A stretch of 64,000 bases of DNA from Bacillota bacterium (GCA_023439545.1 JAEXNT010000024.1:58926-122925), one strand, 5' to 3'. Positions 8,226-17,174 are shown, counted from the stretch's first letter. Notes: generated from the letters alone by a model not told the origin. A program made the numbers and translations.

Positions 8226-9308
8226 TTGGATTGTTCAATAATTGTCGAATCAGTCAGAAAGGTATATCGTACCACAGTACGCGATACGGGCCTGCTGCCC
8301 GCGGTCAAGAGCCTGCTGAAGCCATCTATCACCGAGGTTATGGCTGTGGATGATATCTGTTTTTCGCTGAAACAGGGCGAAATGGTCGGCTTTATCGGTC
8401 CTAATGGAGCCGGTAAAACAACGACCCTGAAAATGCTTTCAGGACTCCTGCATCCAACTTCGGGCGATATTCGTGCAGCCGGGTTCAAACCGTGGGAAAG
8501 AAAGCCTTCATATCTCAGGCAGATAGGCTTCCTGATGGGCAACAAGAGCCAGCTCACCTGGGACAATACTATCGGGGACTCATTCTTCATCCTCAAGGAA
8601 ATATACGGGGTAAATGACAGCGAATACAGGCAGCGGCTGGCTGAACTGACCGAACTGTTGGAACTGGGGAGTCTTCTCAACAAGCTTTCTCGTACGCTTT
8701 CACTCGGCGAACGGGCAAGGTGCGAGCTGGCGTCGGTCCTGATCCACAATCCAGGGATACTCTATCTCGACGAGCCGACATTGGGGCTTGACGTGTCAAT
8801 GCAGCTTAAGCTGCGGGATTTCATACGCGAATACAACAGAAAATATGGCACGACGGTGATTATAACCAGTCACTATATGTCGGACATTGTATCGCTGTGC
8901 CCAAGGGTAATGCTGATAAACAAGGGCAAATTGGCATACGACGGCGCGCTTTCCGGACTGGCTGAAAAGGTTGCGCCATTCAGGCTGATAAAACTAAGGC
9001 TGCCGGCTTCGCTCGAAGGCGCCCAGGATGCGCTGATAACCGGGCAGACGGAATTACAAGCGGAACTGATCGAAAGCGTAGATTGTGAAAGGACGTACAG
9101 GGTCAGAAAGGAAAATATTCTTCCTTTTACGGCGTACCTGCTGGAAAGTTCCATAACCGATCTTACCATTGAGGATCCACCGATGGAAGCTGTCATAGAC
9201 CAGGTCTACCGCAACGGTATTTCGGAAGCGGTTCCGGGCGGAACGACACCGGGCGGAACGATACCGGATGGAACGGGAACGGCAAGGCCTGAAGGGAGGG
9301 ATTCATGA
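8226..9308 (+). CDS. ABC-2 type exporter, ATP-binding subunit
   Basis: The 360-residue subunit has Walker A GPNGAGKTTT near residue 60, a somewhat divergent signature LSLGERARCELAS, Walker B ILYLDEPTLGLD and the H-loop TSHYM. It belongs to the DrrA/CcmA-like class that works with two DUF990-type permeases (the COG4586-COG4587-COG3694 arrangement). The C-terminus carries a low-complexity PGGTxPGGT tail rich in Gly, Pro and Thr. TTG start is inferred from AAAGGAGG seven bases upstream. Its last codons overlap the next gene by four bases (ATGA). Substrate unknown; regulation by the upstream double-HTH MerR protein is likely. Confidence 0.87.
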   Translation: MDCSIIVESVRKVYRTTVRDTGLLPAVKSLLKPSITEVMAVDDICFSLKQGEMVGFIGPNGAGKTTTLKMLSGLLHPTSGDIRAAGFKPWERKPSYLRQIGFLMGNKSQLTWDNTIGDSFFILKEIYGVNDSEYRQRLAELTELLELGSLLNKLSRTLSLGERARCELASVLIHNPGILYLDEPTLGLDVSMQLKLRDFIREYNRKYGTTVIITSHYMSDIVSLCPRVMLINKGKLAYDGALSGLAEKVAPFRLIKLRLPASLEGAQDALITGQTELQAELIESVDCERTYRVRKENILPFTAYLLESSITDLTIEDPPMEAVIDQVYRNGISEAVPGGTTPGGTIPDGTGTARPEGRDS

Positions 9309-10138
9309 TGACCGGATTTAAGGAGGCGGTGGCGGAAGGAGCCGGTTTGAACCTGCGCGGAGGTATGGCGCTTATCGGAAAGTCCCTGTTCAGTTTCATA
9401 GCTTCGAGAGGTTTTTTTTGGACGCTTGCCGTCAGCTGGATGATGCCTCCCCTCATTCTGCTGTTCGTATGGACGGCGGCTGCGGGAAACGGCACTGTCG
9501 GCGGCCTTGGAAAACCGGTTTTTGTTTCATATTATCTTTGCCTAATAATAGTGAATCAGCTTACTTACCCTACGAGCCACTGGGTAATAGGAGACAACAT
9601 ACGGCTGGGAACATTGTCGACATGGCTTTTGAGGCCGCTGCCGATAATATATGAGGCCGTTGCTTCAGACATTGCTTTGAAAATAGTATGTATGCCCCTG
9701 ATTCTGGTTTCAGTTGCAGGTCTTGCCGTTTTTACAGGTTCCGGGACCGGCGTTAGTCCCACCGGCATAGCCTTATTTATTCCTGCGCTGCTCATGTCCT
9801 GTGTTTTACGTTTTTTAACGGCATATACGCTTTCCCTCTTTGCCATGTGGACACAGAAAATAGATTCACTGCTTTCGGTCAACGACATATTAGTTTTTCT
9901 GCTTGCCGGGCAGGCTGCGCCTACTATCCTGCTCCCGGGTATATTGAGAGTAGTGTCGGTTTACCTGCCGTTCAGGTATATGCTGGGATTCCCCGTAGAA
10001 ATCGTGACAGGCATGCTGTCATACCGGCAGGTTTTGACCGGGCTCCTGGTACAGGCCTTCTGGCTGCTCGCCGCAATTGGGGTTCAAAGTGTTGTCTACC
10101 GGCGCGGCATCAGGCGTTTCAACGCAATAGGAGGGTGA
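9305..10138 (+). CDS. ABC-2 family permease subunit 1 (COG4587-like)
   Basis: A 277-residue multi-pass membrane protein with about six hydrophobic segments. Conserved-looking features include a TYPTSHWVIGDNIRLGTLSTWLLRPLP-like cytoplasmic loop (the ...G.L..WLLRPLP pattern is typical of these permeases, here around 90-117). Partner of the ATPase whose stop codon it overlaps; the second permease begins two bases after it ends. Together they form one exporter. SD GGGAGG precedes the ATG pair; either of two adjacent ATGs could be the start. Confidence 0.8.
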   Translation: MMTGFKEAVAEGAGLNLRGGMALIGKSLFSFIASRGFFWTLAVSWMMPPLILLFVWTAAAGNGTVGGLGKPVFVSYYLCLIIVNQLTYPTSHWVIGDNIRLGTLSTWLLRPLPIIYEAVASDIALKIVCMPLILVSVAGLAVFTGSGTGVSPTGIALFIPALLMSCVLRFLTAYTLSLFAMWTQKIDSLLSVNDILVFLLAGQAAPTILLPGILRVVSVYLPFRYMLGFPVEIVTGMLSYRQVLTGLLVQAFWLLAAIGVQSVVYRRGIRRFNAIGG

Positions 10139-10139
10139 T

Positions 10140-10970
10140 ATGATGAGATATATTCGTTTGTTGGGCGCTTTTATCAAGGCTTCGTTCCAGAGTGAAACCT
10201 CATACAGGTTCAATTTCACGGCAAATCTGCTCAAAACGGTGCTGAACATCGTCGGCAGCATAGGAGGACTGGCTGTTGTGTTTTATAACAGCGGGGCAAT
10301 AAACGGTTGGGGATATGCTGAACTGGCTGCGTTGCTGGGTGTATATCTGCTCGTACAGGGCTTGAAGGACCTTGTCATAGGGCCCGGGCTGGAATCCCTC
10401 AGCGGGCTTTCAGGTGAACTGTGGACCGGACAATTCGATTATACGCTCTTGAAACCTGTTCCTACGCAGTTTTACATCAGTTTCAGGAAGTGGTCCCTCT
10501 GGTCTCTCGTTGACATAGCTTTTGCCGCAGGTATCATTATTGTCTCAGCGTCGGGAGTTATCCCGCCCGAAACGGGCATTGCACCAATGAATGGGGCATA
10601 TTTGGGATGGACCGGAGACATTTTTATATTCATTGCGGCGCTGCTGGTATCGCTGCTGCTTGTCTATTCAGTGCTTCTTATACTGGCTTCGGCGGCATTC
10701 TGGTATCTTGGCACACCTTTGATGTGGATATTCGACAGCCTGATACAGACAGGCCGTTATCCTGTGGGAATATATCCGGGATTCCTCAGGATCGTTCTGA
10801 CCTGGGTGATCCCTGTAGGCTTTATAATCACCGTGCCTGCACAGGCTCTGTCGGGCGGCCTTGATATTTTGACGCTGTCCGGCGGCACTGGGCTTGCCGT
10901 TTTAATGTTTTTACTTGCGGCTGTTTTCTTCAGGTCCAGTCTGAAAAAATATTCGAGCGCCTCAAGCTGA
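10140..10970 (+). CDS. ABC-2 family permease subunit 2 (COG3694-like)
   Basis: A 276-residue membrane protein starting MMRYIRLLGAFIKASFQSE with six hydrophobic segments and the loop LWTGQFDYTLLKPVPTQFY (around 100), the equivalent of the GxxDxxLLxP loop of these permeases. It follows the first permease after one base and completes the exporter operon. SD GGAGGG overlaps the preceding stop. No terminator is evident after it; an extended -10 promoter for the next gene starts 23 bases on. Confidence 0.8.
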   Translation: MMRYIRLLGAFIKASFQSETSYRFNFTANLLKTVLNIVGSIGGLAVVFYNSGAINGWGYAELAALLGVYLLVQGLKDLVIGPGLESLSGLSGELWTGQFDYTLLKPVPTQFYISFRKWSLWSLVDIAFAAGIIIVSASGVIPPETGIAPMNGAYLGWTGDIFIFIAALLVSLLLVYSVLLILASAAFWYLGTPLMWIFDSLIQTGRYPVGIYPGFLRIVLTWVIPVGFIITVPAQALSGGLDILTLSGGTGLAVLMFLLAAVFFRSSLKKYSSASS

Positions 10971-10992
10971 TTAATCCTGCTGTAAAGTTTTA

Positions 10993-11001
10993 TGGTATAA
11001 T
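10993..11001 (+). promoter_or_regulatory. Extended -10 promoter element
   Basis: TGGTATAAT (TGn plus perfect TATAAT) lies about 125 bases upstream of the 3D-domain gene. No convincing -35 is seen at 16-18 bases, which is acceptable for an extended -10 promoter. Confidence 0.45.
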
Positions 11002-11125
11002 ATTCTTGTACCGGGCATTATCTGCAAAACCTCGAAAGAGTTTACAAATCTGTCTTTGTGGGCATCATATAAAATGATAATTCGCCTTATTACTGGAAAA
11101 TAGATCGAAAACTGTTGCAGGGTGA

Positions 11126-12412
11126 ATGATGGGTACTTTAATCGAGAGGCTGGCAGCTGAAGAAATACTGCCTGCAAAAACCGTTCTGGATCTAAGGGAG
11201 TATATTTCCAAAAAACACCCGTCGCTTTCGCTGGTCAGGAAAGCGGCTGTTTTTGCCGACGCCGTAAACAGGATACTCAATGACAGTATGCCCGGATTGT
11301 CCGAAGACAGTTTGAACAAATTCAAGGTCATACTTTTCAGGGCTGCGGCGGGGAAAACGGTATTCTGTATAAACGGTTCCGATATCTTCAAGTCGTCTCT
11401 CAGACTAAGGCTGACGGACGATCCTTTTATGGGGGCAATGGGAGACTGGCTTGAAAAAACTCTTGAAATGCCTGTCGACAGGGATAAAGTCAGCAGTCTT
11501 GTTACAATCGCATATGCAATGATGGACGAGTCTCCGGATATGGAGCTGGACCGGCTGATCAGGCTCGCTGAGGAAAGTGCCGGCGAAATCAGGCTTACAG
11601 AGAAAAAGGCCAGCGAAATCGACCTCGCTGAGGAAAGTGCCGGCGAAATCAGGCTTACAGAGAAAAAGGCCGGCGAAATGGACCTTGCGGAGGAAAGTAC
11701 CGATGAAGCAGGGTTTGCAAATGAAGCAATCGGTGGAGTCGTGCTGGGCGGCGGTAAAATAGCCGCCGTTGAGCAAAAGGGACCCGAAAGCACAGTGATC
11801 CCGTTTGTTCCGGCGGATTCGGATAAAGAGTCTCTGGCAGTCAGGACTCTTTTTGCGAAGTATATACCGGCTAAAAGTAAAGCGATTAAGGCCATTGCCG
11901 CTGTGGGTCTTATAGCGGTATCCGTTGCGCTGTCTTACTTCTCCGCATTATATATCAACGCCACTGAAAATACGGGCCTTTCAAACGACGGCATTGCCGT
12001 GATCGAACAGGAAGAACTCCCCGGCGGCGCTGTCGTACCGGCGGATCCCAGGGATGAAGGAAGCGGTGAATTAAAGATGACTGCAACCGCATATGACCTG
12101 TCTTTTGAAAGCTGCGGAAAAGATCGCAGCCACCCCGCTTATGGCGTTACATCCTCCGGGACAAAAGCCACCGCCGGCAGGACGATAGCGGTCGATCCCG
12201 AGGTAATACCGCTTGGGAGCAGGGTTAAAATAACATTTCCTGAAAAATACAGCTATCTGGACGGTATTTATATCGCCGAAGATACAGGAAGGCTGATAAA
12301 AGGCAACAGGGTGGACGTGTTTTTCGGAGAGGACGAAACCGGCAGCAAAACCGTCAACAGGCTTGCCATGGATTTCGGCGTCCAGGATGTCGAAGTTGAA
12401 GTATTGGAGTAA
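11126..12412 (+). CDS. 3D domain-containing membrane-anchored protein with internal repeats
   Basis: A 428-residue protein in three parts. Residues 1-145 are soluble, helical-looking and unrecognised. Residues 147-200 hold 20-residue repeats (LAEESAGEIRLTEKKA units), highly charged. One membrane segment at about 253-275 is followed by a short linker and a C-terminal 3D domain (about 316-428) with TATAYD, AVDPEVIPLGS and AEDTG...GNRVDVFF, containing the three conserved aspartates found in MltA-like and resuscitation-type wall enzymes. The C-terminal domain is probably outside the cell and acts on peptidoglycan, as in YabE/YuiC-like proteins. Two adjacent ATGs could serve as start, with AGGGTG upstream. 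Confidence 0.8.
   Translation: MMGTLIERLAAEEILPAKTVLDLREYISKKHPSLSLVRKAAVFADAVNRILNDSMPGLSEDSLNKFKVILFRAAAGKTVFCINGSDIFKSSLRLRLTDDPFMGAMGDWLEKTLEMPVDRDKVSSLVTIAYAMMDESPDMELDRLIRLAEESAGEIRLTEKKASEIDLAEESAGEIRLTEKKAGEMDLAEESTDEAGFANEAIGGVVLGGGKIAAVEQKGPESTVIPFVPADSDKESLAVRTLFAKYIPAKSKAIKAIAAVGLIAVSVALSYFSALYINATENTGLSNDGIAVIEQEELPGGAVVPADPRDEGSGELKMTATAYDLSFESCGKDRSHPAYGVTSSGTKATAGRTIAVDPEVIPLGSRVKITFPEKYSYLDGIYIAEDTGRLIKGNRVDVFFGEDETGSKTVNRLAMDFGVQDVEVEVLE
11564..11703 (+). repeat. 60-bp in-frame tandem repeat
   Basis: Two nearly identical 60-base units (beginning 11564 and 11624) and a diverged partial third from 11684 lie inside the 3D-domain gene. Each encodes 20 residues beginning LAEES. 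The first two copies differ at only a few bases, which points to recent expansion; copy number may vary between strains. Confidence 0.85.
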
Positions 12413-12453
12413 GTCGTCCTGATTCATCATTTCGTCATTTCTCTATTTATCTA

Positions 12454-12484
12454 TTGACTCTGCACATGCGTCATGGTTTACACT
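12454..12484 (+). promoter_or_regulatory. MerR-type promoter with 19-bp spacer
   Basis: TTGACT and TACACT are separated by 19 bases, the unusually long spacing of MerR-controlled promoters. The spacer contains a degenerate dyad (AC-x2-TG ... CA-x2-GT) that could be the operator. It lies 45 bases upstream of the MerR gene that opens the MutS-like operon, so autoregulation is likely. Recognition is by eye. Confidence 0.5.
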
Positions 12485-12528
12485 TTGTGTATGGAACTCC
12501 TCAAATAATTAGCAAGGAGCAGTTTAAT

Positions 12529-12999
12529 ATGGAGATGCACCTTAAAATCGGAGAAATCGCAAAAATGTTTGATATTTCCATAAGGGCGCTGAGGCTCTAT
12601 GATAAAATGGGCCTCCTCACACCCGGGTATACCGACGGAAGTAATGGCTACAGATACTACACTGCGGATCAGATACAGCAGTTGAATACGATCCTTGTAC
12701 TAAAGTCTGTCGGTATCAGACTGATAGATATCAAACACCTTGTCGATCATGGTATGCAGGCTGGAAAGCTGGTTGAAATACTCGAGAGGAAAAAGGATTA
12801 TTGGGAAAGCCAGATAGAAATAGCCAGATTCAATATCGAGAATATCGACAAATTGAGGATAGCTGCCTCGCATTCATTGGAAAATGACGTGAAAGAAGAC
12901 GGAAGTATACAGCAGACAGATGCGTATAAAATGTCCCGCCTGGTCTGTCTGGAAAACCTGAAACTGGAGACCGTTCTTTCCGAGGCGCTGTGGCTGTAA
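12529..12999 (+). CDS. MerR family transcriptional regulator
   Basis: A 156-residue regulator with an N-terminal MerR HTH (LKIGEIAKMFDIS, RLYDKMGLL, NGYRYY) at about 3-72, then a long dimerisation helix (LVEILERKKDYWESQIE...) and a short C-terminal tail with no cysteine pair or large effector domain. It resembles the small BmrR/TipA-like N-terminal modules. The ATG has AAGGAG nine bases upstream. It is separated from the first MutS-like gene by a single base, so the three genes are certainly co-transcribed and translationally coupled. The inducing signal is unknown. Confidence 0.88.
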   Translation: MEMHLKIGEIAKMFDISIRALRLYDKMGLLTPGYTDGSNGYRYYTADQIQQLNTILVLKSVGIRLIDIKHLVDHGMQAGKLVEILERKKDYWESQIEIARFNIENIDKLRIAASHSLENDVKEDGSIQQTDAYKMSRLVCLENLKLETVLSEALWL

Positions 13000-13000
13000 T

Positions 13001-14548
13001 ATGGAATTTAAAAGTATTTTACATGACGCAATCGAATATGCAGCGGTCGGTGAGGCTTCAAGGGCGCCTCAGTATTTTCCTGACTTGAATCTTGATCAGA
13101 TAATCTCAGCTATTCTTGCGGGTAAAGAGGAGTACCGGCTGGAGCCTTTTTTCTTCCGTCCCATGAGAGCTGTCTCTGCCATAAATTACAGGCTGGATGT
13201 GATGAGGGACCTCGAGAATGAAGATATATATAATGCCATAACGGCATTTGCCGCCGGTATGAAACGGATCAGAGAGTATACGGGCTTCAGCCGGACGTTG
13301 CATAACAGCCTCCAAAAGAAGAAATGGCTCCTCGACGCCGCAGGCCTTTATTGCGAAACGGTGGTGAATCTACAGGCTTCGTTGGCTGCGCTGCAATTTG
13401 GCTCCGCCGGACTTGGATCGTTCTGTGAATGGTTGACAGGGTATATTGAAGCTGACGGGTTCAAAACGCTATATACCGATACCGACAGCCTTTCCAGGGA
13501 ATTCGCAGGCATCAGGTACAGTGTGGAAATCGAAGGAGACAGGGTCATAGTAGGCGAGGACCGGCAGTATGAAGATTATTGCGATTTGATGAACGGATCC
13601 TTCGGACGCATGTATGACGCAGTTTTGGATTATAGTATCAGGTTTTTCTCAGATGTTGAAATGTGTTCCCTGGAAAGTAGGATAATCGATATCGTAAGCA
13701 GTATTTATTCTTCAACCTTCAAAAAGCTTGAAGAATATCACGCCGTGCACATGGATTTTATCGATAGGACATTGGAGAGATTTGACCGCGAAATACAATT
13801 CTACATTTCCGTCCGGGATTATTTCAGAAAGCTCGGGAAGGCGGGTTTTTATTTTACATATCCATCGGTATCACTGAGAAAAGAAATCAGACTTTCAGGC
13901 GGATATGATCTGGCTCTGGCACAGAAATGCAAGGATTCGGGCGGAGTAATCGTACCGAATGATTTTACGGCAACCGGCAATGAGCGCATATTCGTGCTGA
14001 CCGGACCGAATCAAGGCGGTAAAACCACTTTTGCCAGAGCTCTCGGTCAGATCGCATTCTTTGCATCGTTGGGATGTCCGGTACCATGCACTTCCGCGGA
14101 TGTCTGCATATTTGACAATATTTTTACACATTTCTCGGCGGAGGAGAATCCTGTGGGCAATGTCGGAAGGCTTAAGGAAGAGCTTTTGCGGCTTAAATTT
14201 ATTCTGGAGAATATGACGACCAACAGTCTCGTCATAATAAATGAGCTTTTTGCATCGACTACCTCCAACGACGCTTATAATATGGGCAAAAGGATACTGA
14301 ACCGTTTCGCGGATCTCGACTGTTTCTGCCTTTATGTTACGCATATCTATGAGCTTTCCGGGATCAACTCCAAAACCGTAAGTCTTGTTGCGACCGTCGA
14401 CAAGGACGGGAAGGCGGCGAGAACCTATAGAATAGTAAGAAAGCAGGCCGACGGCCGCGCTTATGCAAATTCGATCGCCCAAAAATATGATCTGACATAT
14501 GAATCCATAAAGGAGCGAATAGGACATGAAACCGTATCTTCTTTTTGA
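13001..14548 (+). CDS. MutS-like ATPase A of a MerR-MutS-MutS operon
   Basis: A 515-residue protein whose C-terminal ~190 residues form a MutS domain V ATPase: Walker A GPNQGGKTT at 335-343, signature region THFSAEE at 376-382, Walker B VIINE at 411-415 and H-loop VTH at 446-448. The Walker B aspartate, almost invariant in MutS proteins, is Asn414 (codon AAT), while Glu415 is kept. The N-terminal 320 residues are helical, resembling the MutS core/lever region, with no mismatch-binding domain and no membrane segment. Partner of the next gene, with which it overlaps by 23 bases. A role in mismatch repair is unlikely; the true function is unknown. Confidence 0.8.
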   Translation: MEFKSILHDAIEYAAVGEASRAPQYFPDLNLDQIISAILAGKEEYRLEPFFFRPMRAVSAINYRLDVMRDLENEDIYNAITAFAAGMKRIREYTGFSRTLHNSLQKKKWLLDAAGLYCETVVNLQASLAALQFGSAGLGSFCEWLTGYIEADGFKTLYTDTDSLSREFAGIRYSVEIEGDRVIVGEDRQYEDYCDLMNGSFGRMYDAVLDYSIRFFSDVEMCSLESRIIDIVSSIYSSTFKKLEEYHAVHMDFIDRTLERFDREIQFYISVRDYFRKLGKAGFYFTYPSVSLRKEIRLSGGYDLALAQKCKDSGGVIVPNDFTATGNERIFVLTGPNQGGKTTFARALGQIAFFASLGCPVPCTSADVCIFDNIFTHFSAEENPVGNVGRLKEELLRLKFILENMTTNSLVIINELFASTTSNDAYNMGKRILNRFADLDCFCLYVTHIYELSGINSKTVSLVATVDKDGKAARTYRIVRKQADGRAYANSIAQKYDLTYESIKERIGHETVSSF

Positions 14549-16040
14549 GCGCTACGAAGAGGACCCGTACCGTAAAATTCCAAATGAAAAAGATTTGGAG
14601 GAAGACCTAAACCTCACTGCAGTTTTCAGGGCAATGGCCAAAAACGACGACTCTGTATTCCGTACGGTAAGACGCGTTATTTTAGGCAGTCTTTCGGATG
14701 TCGATACCATAGGATACCGCCAGGATGTGTTGAAGGATTGTCTGAATAATCAAGCTGTGACAGGCAGGCTTCATGATATTGCCGAAAATACCATGGAAGA
14801 AGCGGCTTTTTACAAGCAGTCCACTCAGCCAAGCTTCTCCAGGGCGGTCACCGTGTCCTACAAGCTTCGGAATGCTGCCGGACTGGCAGCAGTCCTTGTT
14901 ACCGGTCTGGAAACTCTCGGCAGCGCAACTCGCAATAGTGCAAAAAAATTCAACTCGAAAGGCCTGACTACTTTTTGCCGCCAACAGGAAACACTTTTTA
15001 CCGGTGATTTTTTCACTAAAGTAAAGAAACACATCAGCGATCTCGGTTTTGTTTCCGAAGGCGGCAAAATAATCATAGGGTCTTCCATAGGAAAGGGATT
15101 GAAGGGGACGGGCCATATCCTCAGATGTATATCAAACCGTGAAGATCGTAAATGTTCGAGAGATGAAAGCAAATCACGCCAGTCCGGCACGATTCCGCTC
15201 AACAATGTCAGCATCGCGAATAATGCAAAGGAAGTTGAGGAGGCCGCGCTTGTCCACATATTAAGATTTTTAAACCGGTTTAATGAGAGCGTCCTGAACT
15301 TTTTTGAGGCACTGCATTTCGAAGCGGGTTTCTATATCGGATGCATAAACCTGTACAATACCGTTAAGGGACTCGATGCAGCCGTTACTTTCCCAATTCC
15401 GGATGATGCCGAAAAAAGGAACCTGAGCTTTGAAGGCTTGTACGACCTTAGTCTTCTGCTCGGCGAACGGAAGCATCCTGTCAGCAACGACCTGAACGCA
15501 TGCGATACCTGCCTTTATATCATTACGGGGGCAAACCAGGGCGGTAAATCGACATACCTGAGAAGCGCAGGCATAGCGCAGCTCCTCATGCAATGCGGCA
15601 TGTTCGTCCCCGCTTCATATTTCAGGGCAAATATCAGCGAAGGCATCTTCACGTATTTTACGAGGGAAGAGGATGAAAGTATGAATAGCGGAAAACTGGA
15701 GGAAGAGCTGAAGCGGCTTGACGAAATTGTCGGTATTGCCTGCCGCAATTCACTCGTAATTATGAACGAGCCCTTTGCTACAACCACGGAAAGAGACGGC
15801 TCAAAAATCGCGCAGGATGTCGTAACAGCCTTTTATGAATTGAATGTAAAAACTTTTGTGGTAACTCATTTATTCGAGTTTGCACACCTTATGTTCGGGC
15901 TGAAGCTTCAAAAAGCCGTATTCCTCAGAGCCGAAAGAAGCGAAGAAGGTTGCCGCACATATTATATCAAAGAGGGAGAACCGCTGATTACAAGTTATGG
16001 CGACGACCTGTTCAATTCGGTGATAGGGGTATCACGGTAG
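14526..16040 (+). CDS. MutS-like ATPase B of a MerR-MutS-MutS operon
   Basis: A 504-residue homologue of the preceding protein with Walker A GANQGGKST at 335-343, signature TYFTREE, Walker B VIMNE at 411-415 (Asn414 again in place of Asp, Glu415 kept) and H-loop VVTH. Motifs fall at the same residue numbers as in ATPase A, so the pair probably arose by duplication and may form a heterodimer, as eukaryotic MutS homologues do. Residues 200-235 form a basic, Ser-rich insert (SNREDRKCSRDESKSR) absent from A. AGGAGCG lies upstream of the ATG inside the A gene. Its 3' end overlaps the convergent NAGPA-like gene by 46 bases. Confidence 0.8.
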   Translation: MKPYLLFERYEEDPYRKIPNEKDLEEDLNLTAVFRAMAKNDDSVFRTVRRVILGSLSDVDTIGYRQDVLKDCLNNQAVTGRLHDIAENTMEEAAFYKQSTQPSFSRAVTVSYKLRNAAGLAAVLVTGLETLGSATRNSAKKFNSKGLTTFCRQQETLFTGDFFTKVKKHISDLGFVSEGGKIIIGSSIGKGLKGTGHILRCISNREDRKCSRDESKSRQSGTIPLNNVSIANNAKEVEEAALVHILRFLNRFNESVLNFFEALHFEAGFYIGCINLYNTVKGLDAAVTFPIPDDAEKRNLSFEGLYDLSLLLGERKHPVSNDLNACDTCLYIITGANQGGKSTYLRSAGIAQLLMQCGMFVPASYFRANISEGIFTYFTREEDESMNSGKLEEELKRLDEIVGIACRNSLVIMNEPFATTTERDGSKIAQDVVTAFYELNVKTFVVTHLFEFAHLMFGLKLQKAVFLRAERSEEGCRTYYIKEGEPLITSYGDDLFNSVIGVSR

Positions 16041-17174
16041 ACGTACAAAAGGGTTGCGAGCTTTCTTCCCGGCCTGGTTACGACCTTGCCGTCATAGTAC
16101 ATTCCGCTGGAGGCTCCGCCATCGAGGTTGATCGCATTCATGCACCCGAGCTTAAGCATTATTTCCTTCAGTTCACTTATTTTGACGTTTTTTACGCTCA
16201 CCAGCAACATCAGCCCGTCCTTTTTGACGCCTATGGCCGTCCGGTTTGCGGAGACAGTCGTAAACCTGCTGTCCGTGAATCCCGGAGGCAGCTTTGCCGT
16301 CGATGTCTTTCCGTTTATCACAAGATCGGGGGCGCCGGAAATCATCCATTGCATTTCATCGAGCTTGAAGGAATCGTCCCTGCTTTTAAAAAGGTAATAT
16401 TCGGTTTCTATATTCCTGCCCATAGATAGACCGTTATCGCCCTTCCAGCTTGAAACGACGTCCGAACCGAAAAAGGTGACATAACCGTCCTTCGGGATGC
16501 TTACAGTCTGAGGGGGGGGTCAGCTTTACGAAGCTTTGAAGCACCTTGTTCCGGACGGTCGCAACAAAACCCGGCGCTTTTATTTCTATGGAATCCCCTC
16601 TGTTGGGCGTATACATGATAGTGTTGCTTTTCGAGGGATTGCGGGTATTGATCTCGTAGGCCGTCCAGACGTTGTAATAAGCCAGCCCGCCGATATGCAT
16701 GTCGTTCGTTCTTTTACCGTCGGCAAACATCCTTGTGAAAATCCCCGGGGTACCGAACACGAGAGCCTTGTTTTTGGTTATGCCGAGTGAGGTGATGCCG
16801 CTCTGCCCGAATACCAGCTTCCCATCTATCATTACGTGTCCCACGGGATCCTTGACAGGTCCGTAGGAGGAGATGAAATTGGCGTTGATAGCTGCTATTG
16901 CGCCTTTTGCCCTGGCTATCTTTTCAAAATCCTCGGTCGTGTTGAGCCTTGAATCCGGGAGGACTACCTCGAAACGTATACTGGGATCCTTTGGATTGAC
17001 TCTTATTGTGGTAACTGCTTTTGTCCCTGTCGATATCTTTATGGATTGCCGCACCAGTTCGACAGGTTTGACCGTGGCTGCAGGAGCTGGAGTTGCACCG
17101 GACGAATACAATCCTGAAATCATTAAAAGTAAAAGGAAGATCGCCGCCGGTAACCTTAATGCTTTTTTTATCAT
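15995..17174 (-). pseudogene. Phosphodiester glycosidase (NAGPA) family exported protein, frameshifted
   Basis: Two adjacent minus-strand frames make one protein. The first (from ATG at 17174) has a signal peptide (MIKKALRLPAAIFLLLLMISG), then AINANF and a DPVGH...GKLVFGQSG core. The second carries the NAGPA ending: NRTAIGVKKDGLMLL, NAINLDGGASSGMYYDGKVV and RKLATLLYVY. They are broken at a run of eight C on the coding strand (16512-16519); with seven C the frame reads KLTPPQTVSIPKDGYV and continues smoothly into the second part. As given the product ends about 30 residues after the run. This may be a real null or phase-variable allele or a sequencing error. Upstream is a strong promoter; SD AGGACGGTG. 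Confidence 0.8.
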
